A DNA stretch of 5,095 nt from Kiritimatiellota bacterium (GTDB lineage Bacteria; Verrucomicrobiota; Lentisphaeria; Victivallales; JAADHT01). Below are positions 1 through 5,094 of this stretch, in pieces. Each line of letters begins with the position of its first letter. Position 1 is the first letter of the stretch. The stretch lies in assembly GCA_013151705.1 (NCBI GenBank), contig JAADHT010000045.1:1-5095 (forward strand). The letters are read 5' to 3'. The notes under the pieces are model-generated. The model did no database searches. It was not told where the DNA came from and was given only the letters and a program-made list of their open reading frames with translations. The translations under genes were made by a program, and so were the position numbers.

Positions 1-2
1 CT

Positions 3-107
3 CTCATGGCATCTATGCGTAACATGAATGCAACAGTCGTTTATTATCGGGCGCGGCAGTCTCATAATTCTCCAATTTATGATGATTTCAGGGAGAAATT
101 AACCTAA
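3..107 (+). CDS. C-terminal end of an unidentified gene (partial at the window edge)
   Basis: One plus-strand frame is open from the window edge and ends with TAA at 105-107, giving about 34 residues that finish YDDFREKLT. The other two plus frames hit stops within 30 bases. The composition (mixed polar and aromatic residues, a charged amphipathic end) looks like a genuine protein C-terminus, and the DNA becomes strongly AT-rich immediately after the stop, as at a gene boundary. Too little is visible to name a family. The call rests only on an open frame and the composition change, so it could be chance. Confidence 0.35.
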   Translation, partial: LMASMRNMNATVVYYRARQSHNSPIYDDFREKLT

Positions 108-213
108 CTCAAGTATAGCTCATATTCACTTAAAGTCAAATTGATTGTAGTTTATTTTGTTTTAAAGGTATAATAAATGTAAAAATATATCGCAAGTAAT
201 TTAAAGATAATGA
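108..213. other. AT-rich intergenic stretch
   Basis: This stretch is markedly richer in A and T than everything downstream and has stops in all frames. It holds a perfect TATAAT at 169-174, but no good -35 hexamer lies at the right distance (TTGTAG at 145-150 is the nearest). The only start codon just after it, at 177, is followed at once by a stop. The composition changes sharply at about 220, where the oxidoreductase remnant begins, so this may be a junction of unrelated DNA. Confidence 0.5.
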
Positions 214-539
214 ACTACATACCAACGTCCCCATCCCAACCCACCATCCCAGGACGGCATCACCATCATGGGTGCTGAAGGCGGAGCTCGATTGAACCCG
301 GGATCCGGCGAGTTCACATTGTCCAGACAGAAGTTTGGCGAATGTTTTTCGATTGACGTGAATCCTCATCCCCGGCGCGGCGCGCCATGGCGTGGCATTT
401 CATCGAATGCGCGAAAAAGGGCGAGCAGATCATAGCGCCGGTCCGTTCGGGAATGGTCAATAATCTCATTCTCGACGCCATATACGAGTCGGCCAAGAAC
501 TGCAAGTCGGTCGATATCGATTGGAGCGCGGTTTCATAA
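214..539 (+). pseudogene. Gfo/Idh/MocA family oxidoreductase, C-terminal remnant with frameshift
   Basis: Two overlapping plus frames together read as the last roughly 100 residues of a Gfo/Idh/MocA NAD(P)-dependent sugar or inositol dehydrogenase. The first frame (214 to about 380) contains HPNPPSQDG, then ITIMGAEGGARLNP, the usual beta-sheet segment of the C-terminal domain, and ends in DVNPHPRRG. The second frame (about 384-539) continues with AWHFIECAKKGE and LILDAIYESAKN, matching the helix that closes the family fold, and stops at TAA 537-539. The join falls in a GC-only run at 371-386, a likely slippage site. The Rossmann NAD-binding domain, about two thirds of the usual 330-400 residues, is absent and replaced by AT-rich DNA. 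Truncation plus frameshift argues for a decayed gene. A sequencing error could explain the shift but not the missing front. Family assignment is by recall of family patterns. Confidence 0.7.
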
Positions 540-579
540 CGTGTTTCGAAGTGATTCAAAGCCGACTGGTGTTTCATTG

Positions 580-617
580 AAAAACCACCCGCCACCCATA
601 ATGGGATGCCGGGTGGT
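580..617 (-). terminator. Intrinsic terminator of the leftward exported-protein gene
   Basis: An 8-bp stem (ACCACCCG at 584-591 with CGGGTGGT at 610-617) encloses a second small hairpin, CCCA/TGGG. Read on the minus strand it is followed directly by a run of T (plus-strand A run at 580-584). It sits 35 bp past the stop codon of the leftward gene at 653. On the plus strand no T run follows, so it mainly serves the minus-strand gene. Confidence 0.8.
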
Positions 618-652
618 CGTTCAATCTTCCGCGATTGGATCGTATGTTTTCT

Positions 653-1429
653 CTATTTGACGTTGGATACCAGAATGTCGGGTGTCACATGTGCTCCGTA
701 TTTGGTCTGCACGCCGATATTCATCGTTTTCTCGTCATTTCGCTTGTTGACGTAGGCTGGGTACATGGTGGCGATTTTGTCGGTGACTTGCACCACCACA
801 TGCGCGAGGAGAGACGAGGTGTCGGTGTATTGCCATTTTCTGATGGCGCTGTTCCATCGTTTGTTTTTCACGCGGCGCCAGGTGTTGGACGGGAAGGTAA
901 TGGCCAATATCTTGTCTTTGGGCCATTGCTTCATCCATTCTTTTTTGATTTTCTCTTTGAGTTCAGCTTTGTCGGAGCCAGTGTAGAGATCTTTGTCAAG
1001 TTTTTTGTCAGCCAGTGATTTTGTCAAAAGCGCGTCCGCTTTCGAATACAGGATCGCTTTGGCTTTGGCGGCTATTTGCTGATATTCTTTGATCTTTTTT
1101 TGAATGTCCGGTGATTGACAGGAGCCGGAGTCGGCGAGATCGTTCAGGATCTTGAACGCGGATCCGAATTTGTCTTTGGCGCGGTTGAACATATTTATGT
1201 CGTTGTTTTTTATCGCCGCCGCTCCCAATTGTTTCGCTTCCACAATATTTTGGGCGGCTGTCCGGGAGCGCATAGTGAATATCCGACCGCTCCTGCCGCC
1301 ATGACCGCTTCTCGCCTTGTGAAGTTTAGCGAAAGAAGAGTTTGCGTAAAAGAGAAGTGAACATACCGCAACTGAGCACAGAATCCTTCCGAGCGACTTC
1401 GAGACTGCTCCATTGTTCCATCTTTTCAT
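653..1429 (-). CDS. Exported basic helical protein of unknown family
   Basis: This encodes 258 residues, starting at ATG 1427-1429. An AGGAG 6 nt upstream decides that start; the frame stays open 30 codons further but through the promoter and leader. Residues 1-34 form a signal peptide: basic front (KR, K, R), hydrophobic core ILCSVAVCSLLFY, and an ANSSFA cleavage site, so the protein is probably secreted or periplasmic. Mature residues 57-165 are lysine- and alanine-rich and look helical, possibly a helical hairpin or TPR-like bundle. Residues 170-258 look beta-rich, with several tryptophans (W184, W192, W199), the segment HVVVQVTDKIATMYPAYV, and a C-terminal strand. No enzymatic motif is visible and I do not recognise the family. 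It has its own promoter (1502-1529) and terminator (580-617), so it is probably a monocistronic unit. The role is unknown; a binding or structural envelope protein is a guess. Confidence 0.82.
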   Translation of the reverse strand: MKRWNNGAVSKSLGRILCSVAVCSLLFYANSSFAKLHKARSGHGGRSGRIFTMRSRTAAQNIVEAKQLGAAAIKNNDINMFNRAKDKFGSAFKILNDLADSGSCQSPDIQKKIKEYQQIAAKAKAILYSKADALLTKSLADKKLDKDLYTGSDKAELKEKIKKEWMKQWPKDKILAITFPSNTWRRVKNKRWNSAIRKWQYTDTSSLLAHVVVQVTDKIATMYPAYVNKRNDEKTMNIGVQTKYGAHVTPDILVSNVK

Positions 1430-1433
1430 CTTA

Positions 1434-1440
1434 TTCTCCT
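1434..1440 (-). promoter_or_regulatory. Ribosome binding site deciding the start at 1429
   Basis: The minus strand reads AAGGAG then AATAAG then ATG, a Shine-Dalgarno sequence at ideal spacing. It favours ATG 1427-1429 over the longer in-frame start at 1519 and places the signal peptide at the very N-terminus, as expected. Confidence 0.8.
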
Positions 1441-1501
1441 TTTTTTCCGCGCGGGAATCTTCGTGGCGCGGTGTGTTGCGAACTTTTAAAGCGACTTTAC
1501 A

Positions 1502-1529
1502 TATATACCACGTTTTCATGACAAGTCAA
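1502..1529 (-). promoter_or_regulatory. Sigma-70-like promoter for the exported-protein gene
   Basis: On the minus strand, TTGACT (plus 1524-1529) is followed after 16 nt by TATATA (plus 1502-1507). This predicts a start near 1494 and an untranslated leader of about 65 nt. The element overlaps the ATG at 1518 proposed for the divergent McrC-like gene, so the two genes cannot be read independently there. Confidence 0.55.
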
Positions 1530-2339
1530 ATATTCACACTTGCTCACTTTCGCTCCAAGCATTTGACGCGGAATATCGTCCATAAGGAACGCTTCTTTTG
1601 TGAATCCAGCGAATACGACAAAAAGAATTCTTTCAACGAAGTTCTTTTGGCGGGATTGCGGGCGACGGCGGCTTTCGCAGAAGATGGCTCTATTAGGTCG
1701 AGGGCCATCAATCTCTCATTTCATTTTTCGGACTGGGAGCGGCGGAATTTCGATCCAGTATTTTTCGAGCGATTGACGTACGACAGGAAAACCAAGGGAT
1801 ACGAGAAAGCCATTGATTTGGCGAAATTGATTTTACTGCGTTTGAATCCTCAAATCAAATCAGGAAAGCATAATGTCTCGGCCATCTTTTTCGATATGAA
1901 TCAGTTGTGGGAGGAGTGGCTTCTTTCGTTGTATCGTTCCACATATCGTGACAATGATTCCGTGTGCGTGCTAGGAAACCAACGCAAATGGTTTTGGGAA
2001 AGCTTGGGGGATGGTTCCAGAGTCTACTCCGAACCTGATATCGTTGTTAAGGTGGGAGCGGGAAGGATTGTTGTGCTTGACGCGAAATGGAAAATACCGT
2101 CAGACAAGCCTCATGAACATGATATGAGGCAGATGTTCGCTTACAATTTGCTTTGGGGCGGTAAGGATGCGTGGTTGATTTATCCAGCCGTCGGCGGCGC
2201 CAAACACAAGGAGGGGGTTTTCAAATATGAACCAGCGGGAAAGCTGGGGTTGTTGCCCGTTGATATTTTCGACGCAGAAGGCGCTCTCGTGGATTTCCTG
2301 GAGCTGCCTGAGTTTTTGATCGGGACTGAAGTCGGATGA
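1518..2339 (+). CDS. mcrC: McrC-like PD-(D/E)XK nuclease, N-terminally shortened, orphan
   Basis: This encodes 273 residues from ATG 1518. McrC is the nuclease subunit that partners the GTPase McrB to cut modified DNA. The match is by pattern: an SSEYDKKNSFNEVLL segment (residues 30-44) like the family's D..N..L helix, then FDMNQLWEEW (125-134), SEPDIVV (171-177), VVLDAKWK (185-192), and QMFAYNLLW (205-213). P173-D174, D188-x-K190, and Q205 make a complete PD-(D/E)XK site, so the catalytic core appears intact. Typical McrC is about 350 residues, and roughly the first 70-80 are missing. The frame is open back to 1413, but that part overlaps the divergent gene, is intergenic-looking, and does not resemble McrC. 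No Shine-Dalgarno precedes 1518 and no McrB lies upstream or downstream. It may be a remnant left by rearrangement, or a stand-alone nuclease. The family call is fairly secure; the true start and activity are not. Confidence 0.72.
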   Translation: MTSQIFTLAHFRSKHLTRNIVHKERFFCESSEYDKKNSFNEVLLAGLRATAAFAEDGSIRSRAINLSFHFSDWERRNFDPVFFERLTYDRKTKGYEKAIDLAKLILLRLNPQIKSGKHNVSAIFFDMNQLWEEWLLSLYRSTYRDNDSVCVLGNQRKWFWESLGDGSRVYSEPDIVVKVGAGRIVVLDAKWKIPSDKPHEHDMRQMFAYNLLWGGKDAWLIYPAVGGAKHKEGVFKYEPAGKLGLLPVDIFDAEGALVDFLELPEFLIGTEVG

Positions 2340-2493
2340 GCCGGACTGGATGTCGCCATCGTGAGCTATGGAACTTCCGATCCGGAGGTTTCCGCGATGG
2401 TTGTGTGCCGGAATTCAGCATTCGCTTAGTTTTTCCGCGGCGCTAGGAGTGGAAGTCGACAATGGGGGGCAATCGAACAACGAGAAGTCTTTT

Positions 2494-2511
2494 CTCGAAG
2501 TTCGAGTTTTT
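2494..2511 (+). terminator. Weak possible terminator downstream of the McrC-like gene
   Basis: CTCGAA and TTCGAG (2494-2499 and 2501-2506) form a short stem of about 5 bp once a minimal loop is allowed, followed by TTTTT at 2507-2511. It lies 155 bp past the McrC-like stop codon. The stem is short, so this may instead simply belong to the palindrome cluster. Confidence 0.3.
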
Positions 2512-2534
2512 AAAAATTGGCGAGGAATTCGTCC

Positions 2535-2562
2535 ATAAAATTCCATCGCGATGGAATTTTAT
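2535..2562. repeat. Perfect 28-bp palindrome
   Basis: Fourteen bases on each side of the centre (between 2548 and 2549) pair without a mismatch; the core is CCATCGCGATGG with AT-rich ends. No loop exists, so as RNA it would fold with a tetraloop, and as DNA it could bind a dimeric protein or form a cruciform. No T run follows, though the ends are AT-rich. Confidence 0.9.
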
Positions 2563-2571
2563 ATATAGATT

Positions 2572-2593
2572 TCGCTGATTCAGCGAGATCTCG
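2572..2593. repeat. Adjoining short palindromes
   Basis: TCGCTGA, T, TCAGCGA (2572-2586) is a 15-bp palindrome with a single central base. It overlaps CGAGATCTCG (2584-2593), a perfect 10-bp palindrome. Both lie 9 bp right of the 28-bp palindrome, so the three probably form one structured element. Confidence 0.7.
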
Positions 2594-2671
2594 TAATAGT
2601 GTATCGCGCGCTCGCCGTGGTTTGGGACGTGTTTCAGCCGTCGCTCCACCAGCTATGGCTTGACATAGCGT

Positions 2672-2706
2672 TGTCTTCCACCTTCGCGTAAAGCTACGGC
2701 GGGACA
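2672..2706. repeat. Hairpin-like intergenic repeat candidate
   Basis: TGTC (2672-2675) pairs with GACA (2703-2706), and GTA (2688-2690) with TAC (2695-2697), with CC/GG pairs between them, giving an interrupted stem around an AAGC loop. The text around CACCTTCGCGTAAAGCTACGG resembles interspersed intergenic repeats that I recall from genomes of uncultured bacterial phyla. That resemblance is from memory and only one copy is in the window. Confidence 0.35.
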
Positions 2707-2763
2707 GACGGCGATAAAATCCAATGGGAGCGGCAGAATTTCCTGAACGGCGCGTCGGGCTGC

Positions 2764-2791
2764 TTGACAAGGGGGTTTGCCGTGGTAGAAT
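2764..2791 (+). promoter_or_regulatory. Strong sigma-70-like promoter of the PDZ gene
   Basis: A perfect TTGACA (2764-2769) is followed after 16 nt by TAGAAT (2786-2791). Transcription should begin near 2797-2799. That excludes the in-frame ATG at 2795 as a start on this transcript and supports initiation at 2843, leaving a leader of about 45 nt. Confidence 0.8.
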
Positions 2792-2830
2792 GCGATGTTC
2801 GCGATTCGGCGTTTCGGACAAACTCCAACA

Positions 2831-2836
2831 AAGGGA
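2831..2836 (+). promoter_or_regulatory. Ribosome binding site deciding the start at 2843
   Basis: AAGGGA lies about 7 nt before GTG 2843 and 10 nt before TTG 2846. It is the only purine-rich Shine-Dalgarno-like stretch downstream of the promoter and places the signal peptide at the N-terminus. Confidence 0.6.
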
Positions 2837-2842
2837 AAAAGA

Positions 2843-3583
2843 GTGTTGAAATTAAAATATAAAAAAACATTCTGTATTTTCATGTTTTTTCAAATTGCCG
2901 CGTACGGCGATTCGGCTCCAACACCTATTTTCCCGCCTGTCGGTTCGAACATCGCGGCCCAAGCCCTTCTGCAGAACCGTTTCGAAAATTTGATTCTCGG
3001 ACTCGGCGTTAAAACTTGGAAGGAGCGAAAAGAGGTTGGCGAGAAGATCCTCTCTCTTCTCCGCGAAAACCCTCATGCTCTGCGTTTTTTTCTTTTCGCG
3101 ACGCGAAAAGCCAAGGAGCCGGAGATACGTTTTCAGGGGTTGAAGGTGTTGAAACTTTATTTCGACCGAAACGTTTACGATCCCAAGAGGAAAATGGGCT
3201 TTATCGGAATAAGCCTGGCCGTCGGCGGTTATTACGTCTTTGAAGGAATCTCCTATGTGCCTATCAGAGTGGTTTTCCCAAAAAACGGTTTTCCCGGGGA
3301 GAAAGCCGGAATCAAAGCCTGCGACCTGATTTTGACGGTCGACGGAAAAAAATGCTCGCGGAACTTCTCGGTCGAGGAGTTCGTCGATTACATCTCGTCC
3401 AAATCACCCGGGGACGAGGTAACGCTCACTATTCTGTCGCATGGTCAAAAAGTCGAGCGGCGGGTCGTTCTGACGGCGCGGCCGGAGGACGACGGGACTC
3501 CGAGCGTGAGAAAAACGAAGGACGAATTGTTCGACGCATGGTTGAAAACCATCGAGAAACCGCGGGCGCACGGGAAACTCTGA
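2843..3583 (+). CDS. Exported protein with helical repeat and PDZ domain
   Basis: This encodes 246 residues. I chose GTG 2843, with AAGGG 7 nt upstream; the neighbouring TTG at 2846 is an alternative. The frame opens at an ATG at 2795, but that lies upstream of the predicted transcription start. Residues 1-22 are a short signal peptide (KLKYKK, then TFCIFMFFQIAAYG). Residues 40-108 form a helical module: TWKERKEVGEKI, then ALRFFLFATRKAKEPEIRFQGLK, reminiscent of the single HEAT-like repeats seen in planctomycete-type exported proteins. Residues 118-213 are a PDZ domain: GFIGISL, the ligand-edge segment NGFPGEKAGIKACDLILTVDGK, then PGDEVTLTI and VERRVVL. No protease domain is attached, so it is not HtrA; a periplasmic binding or adaptor role is likely. 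A tail of about 30 charged residues follows. It converges with the SPFH gene 44 bp away, and no clear terminator lies between them. Confidence 0.85.
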   Translation: MLKLKYKKTFCIFMFFQIAAYGDSAPTPIFPPVGSNIAAQALLQNRFENLILGLGVKTWKERKEVGEKILSLLRENPHALRFFLFATRKAKEPEIRFQGLKVLKLYFDRNVYDPKRKMGFIGISLAVGGYYVFEGISYVPIRVVFPKNGFPGEKAGIKACDLILTVDGKKCSRNFSVEEFVDYISSKSPGDEVTLTILSHGQKVERRVVLTARPEDDGTPSVRKTKDELFDAWLKTIEKPRAHGKL

Positions 3584-3627
3584 ATCTTGTCGTCGGCCAC
3601 CCCCTTTTTGATGGAGACAATGTCCTA

Positions 3628-4515
3628 TCACCGGGATTCGTTGTCGCCGGTCGGTTTGTTGCTTGTTTTCGGAATGGCGGGGGGCTTGGGCCGTCCCGAA
3701 GTGTTGTTGGATACCGGAATCTCTCCCATTATAATTGTTGGATTGATGCCATCCTTCGTTATGACGATTTTCGAGTTGTTTTTCAGCGAGGATTCGGTCA
3801 CCTCCAATTGTTTCAGGTCTTTCGCCGCGCCCTTGAAGAATTTCGCCGCCGCCTCGTTCACCAGTTTGATCGCCTGGGCCTGTCCTTCCGCAACCTTGAT
3901 CTCAGCCACCTTTTTCCCCTCCGCCAGTTGGATGGCGGCCAGTTTGTCCTGTTCGGCGGCCTCGAAGCGTCCGGTGGCCAGCAGCTTCATCGCCCGTCGC
4001 TCCTGTTCGGCTGTTTTCTGTTTGTGCATCGCCTTTTTTATGTCGGCCGGGGGGTCGATGAGTTTTATTTCGACCTTAGTCACCTTCAAGCCCCACTCAT
4101 CCGTGGTTTTGTCGAGTGATTGCTGCAGATTTTGGTTTATTCGCTCCCTCGCCACAAGACTCTCGTCCAGAGTCAGATGTCCGAATTCCTGACGCAGGTT
4201 GGTGTGCGCCAACTGTATCACGGCGACCTTCCAGTTGTCTATCGAGTAGAACGTCTTTTTTATGTTCTCCTCGGAGTAGTCCGGACGGACCCATATTATG
4301 CCGTCCACTTTTATCTCCACGTTGTCCTTTGTTATCACCTCCTGGGGCAGGATGTTCATCGTGTGTTCCCTGACGTCGCGTATCCGCGTGAGTTCGACGA
4401 ACGGGATTTGAAAATTCAGTCCGGGTTTGATGAATCTGTTGTAGTCCCCGAAACGCTCGACGATTCCCTTCTCGAAAGGCCTCAACACATAGGCGAATCC
4501 TCTCTTTACCCTCAT
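3628..4515 (-). CDS. SPFH/band 7 (stomatin/prohibitin-like) protein without membrane anchor
   Basis: This encodes 295 residues from ATG 4513-4515, set by a near-perfect AAGGAGG 6 nt upstream. SPFH proteins form large ring- or cage-like oligomers at membranes and often regulate proteases or organise membrane domains. The band 7 domain spans about residues 5-180: EKGIVERFGDY and PGLNFQIPFVE (31-41), DVREHTMNILPQEVITKDNV (47-66), NLRQEFGHLTLDE (106-118), WGLKVTKVEIKLIDPP (141-156), then AEQERRA (169-175). Residues 180-230 form the alanine/glutamate-rich coiled coil with the repeated AEG motif (198-200, 209-211). The tail is proline- and asparagine-rich. The usual N-terminal transmembrane helix is absent: only a few basic residues precede the domain, and no hydrophobic segment exists even in the upstream extension. 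No NfeD partner is visible downstream, where the PDZ gene converges. Family certain; role not known. Confidence 0.93.
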   Translation of the reverse strand: MRVKRGFAYVLRPFEKGIVERFGDYNRFIKPGLNFQIPFVELTRIRDVREHTMNILPQEVITKDNVEIKVDGIIWVRPDYSEENIKKTFYSIDNWKVAVIQLAHTNLRQEFGHLTLDESLVARERINQNLQQSLDKTTDEWGLKVTKVEIKLIDPPADIKKAMHKQKTAEQERRAMKLLATGRFEAAEQDKLAAIQLAEGKKVAEIKVAEGQAQAIKLVNEAAAKFFKGAAKDLKQLEVTESSLKNNSKIVITKDGINPTIIMGEIPVSNNTSGRPKPPAIPKTSNKPTGDNESR

Positions 4516-4521
4516 AACGTT

Positions 4522-4528
4522 CCTCCTT
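4522..4528 (-). promoter_or_regulatory. Ribosome binding site of the SPFH gene
   Basis: On the minus strand AAGGAGG is followed by AACGTT and then ATG. This near-ideal site rules out the longer GTG start at 4581, which would lie within the inverted-repeat element and add 22 residues with no family resemblance. Confidence 0.85.
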
Positions 4529-4561
4529 CGCGCCGGAGCGCTTTTGTTATTGAATTTGTAC

Positions 4562-4630
4562 TTGGATATTCCTTCCGCCACAGGCGGATAAATGTCAGAC
4601 TTGTCCGCCTGTGGCGGATATTGGATATTC
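4562..4630. mobile_element. Small inverted-repeat element with flanking 10-bp direct repeats
   Basis: Two 15-bp arms, TCCGCCACAGGCGGA (4574-4588) and TCCGCCTGTGGCGGA (4604-4618), are perfect reverse complements separated by 15 bp. Each arm is itself a hairpin (TCCGCC/GGCGGA around three bases). The arms are bracketed at 2 bp distance on each side by an exact direct repeat, TTGGATATTC (4562-4571 and 4621-4630), which looks like a target-site duplication. It carries no coding capacity and no T run, so it is not a simple terminator. It resembles a REP or tiny MITE-like element moved by a transposase encoded elsewhere. It lies in the spacer between the RNase gene and the SPFH gene. Confidence 0.7.
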
Positions 4631-4686
4631 AGTTTTAATGTCTGGCGAATCCCGTCGATTTCATCTTTTTCGAACGGAGTCTGAAT

Positions 4687-5094
4687 TCAACCTTGCGATT
4701 TTCTCCAAGCGACCGTCAACTCGGGAATGTCTATTCTCACCGGAGCCAGCTCCAACTCCTGGTCCAACTCGACTTCGCCGAGGTTTCGCAAAATGGCGTC
4801 GATAGCCAATTCCGGGAAGAGAACTCTGCAGCGGTTGTCCATTTTTTCAATCACAACGCCCGCGAAACTCGCGGATCCGCGTTGTTTTAGCTCGACGAGC
4901 GTCCAGTGCGTTATGCCGCGGCGTTCCGCGACGGTGGCTCTGAAAGCGCCCGTCTCGCCTTGCGTCATCCGTTCGAGTATTTCGGATTCGGGCAGTGTCG
5001 GCTCGTTTTTGAGGAACGACCGTATCTGCTGGTGTACCAGCAGGTCGGAATAACGGCGCAGGGGGCTTGTGGCTCTGGCGTAGATATCCAGTCC
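4687..5094 (-). CDS. RNase II/R family exoribonuclease, C-terminal part (5' end beyond the window)
   Basis: This gene is cut by the right edge; 135 residues are visible and end at TGA 4687-4689. The first visible residues read GLDIYARATSPLRRYSDLLVHQQI, the diagnostic end of the RNB catalytic domain, where the SPLRRYSD segment with its paired arginines lines the RNA channel near the active site. The metal-binding aspartates would lie upstream, outside the window. A helical linker follows (FLKNEPTLPESEILERM, then ERRGITHWTLVELKQRG), and a final short beta-rich, S1-like RNA-binding region (SFAGVVIEKMDNRCRVLFPELAID). Enzymes of this family degrade RNA from the 3' end, in mRNA and rRNA turnover. 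The compact C-terminus without a long lysine-rich tail is closer to the short RNase II-like bacterial forms than to classical RNase R. The SPFH gene follows on the same strand after 171 bp. Confidence 0.92.
   Translation of the reverse strand, partial: GLDIYARATSPLRRYSDLLVHQQIRSFLKNEPTLPESEILERMTQGETGAFRATVAERRGITHWTLVELKQRGSASFAGVVIEKMDNRCRVLFPELAIDAILRNLGEVELDQELELAPVRIDIPELTVAWRKSQG

Larger units (their letters stand above)
2340..2763. other. Palindrome-rich intergenic region without a credible gene
   Basis: The region lies between the McrC-like gene and the promoter of the PDZ gene. Frames open here on the minus strand run through palindromes, lack ribosome binding sites, and resemble no family. 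What it holds is structured DNA: an odd palindrome followed by five T (2494-2511), a perfect 28-bp palindrome (2535-2562), two adjoining small palindromes (2572-2593), and a hairpin-like segment (2672-2706). It may be a decayed mobile element or an interspersed repeat. Confidence 0.6.

Noticed and set aside
145..174. Promoter with a perfect TATAAT
   Set aside because: There is no adequate -35 hexamer and no gene follows; in AT-rich DNA such a hexamer arises easily by chance.
284..390. A run of sites recalling a cloning polylinker (GAGCTC, CCCGGG, GGATCC, then GGCGCGCC and CCATGG)
   Set aside because: The same bases read as plausible Gfo/Idh/MocA protein on both sides, the sites are spaced irregularly, and no vector sequence follows. 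Coincidence in GC-rich coding DNA is the simpler view.
635..1018. Plus-strand frame of 127 codons opposite the exported-protein gene
   Set aside because: It is rich in F, V, H, and G as expected for the reverse of a lysine-rich gene, and the minus gene has a promoter, Shine-Dalgarno, signal peptide, and terminator.
2443..2883. Minus-strand frames covering the intergenic region and the PDZ gene start
   Set aside because: They run through palindromes and across a strong rightward promoter, have no ribosome binding sites, and resemble no family.
3352..4192. Long plus-strand open frames (3352-4119 and 3587-4192)
   Set aside because: They lie opposite or across the SPFH and PDZ genes, show low-complexity composition, and have no family features; they are antisense or out-of-frame shadows.
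4516..4581. 22-residue N-terminal extension of the SPFH protein from GTG 4581
   Set aside because: The GTG lies inside the inverted-repeat arm, while a near-perfect Shine-Dalgarno stands before ATG 4515. The extension has no family resemblance.
4574..4618. Intrinsic terminator for the RNase gene formed by the inverted repeats
   Set aside because: No T run follows on either strand, and the flanking direct repeats fit an inserted element better. It may still impede transcription.
4562..4630. Two-unit CRISPR-like or direct-repeat array
   Set aside because: The arms are inverted, not direct, and there is a single 15-bp spacer and no further units or cas genes.
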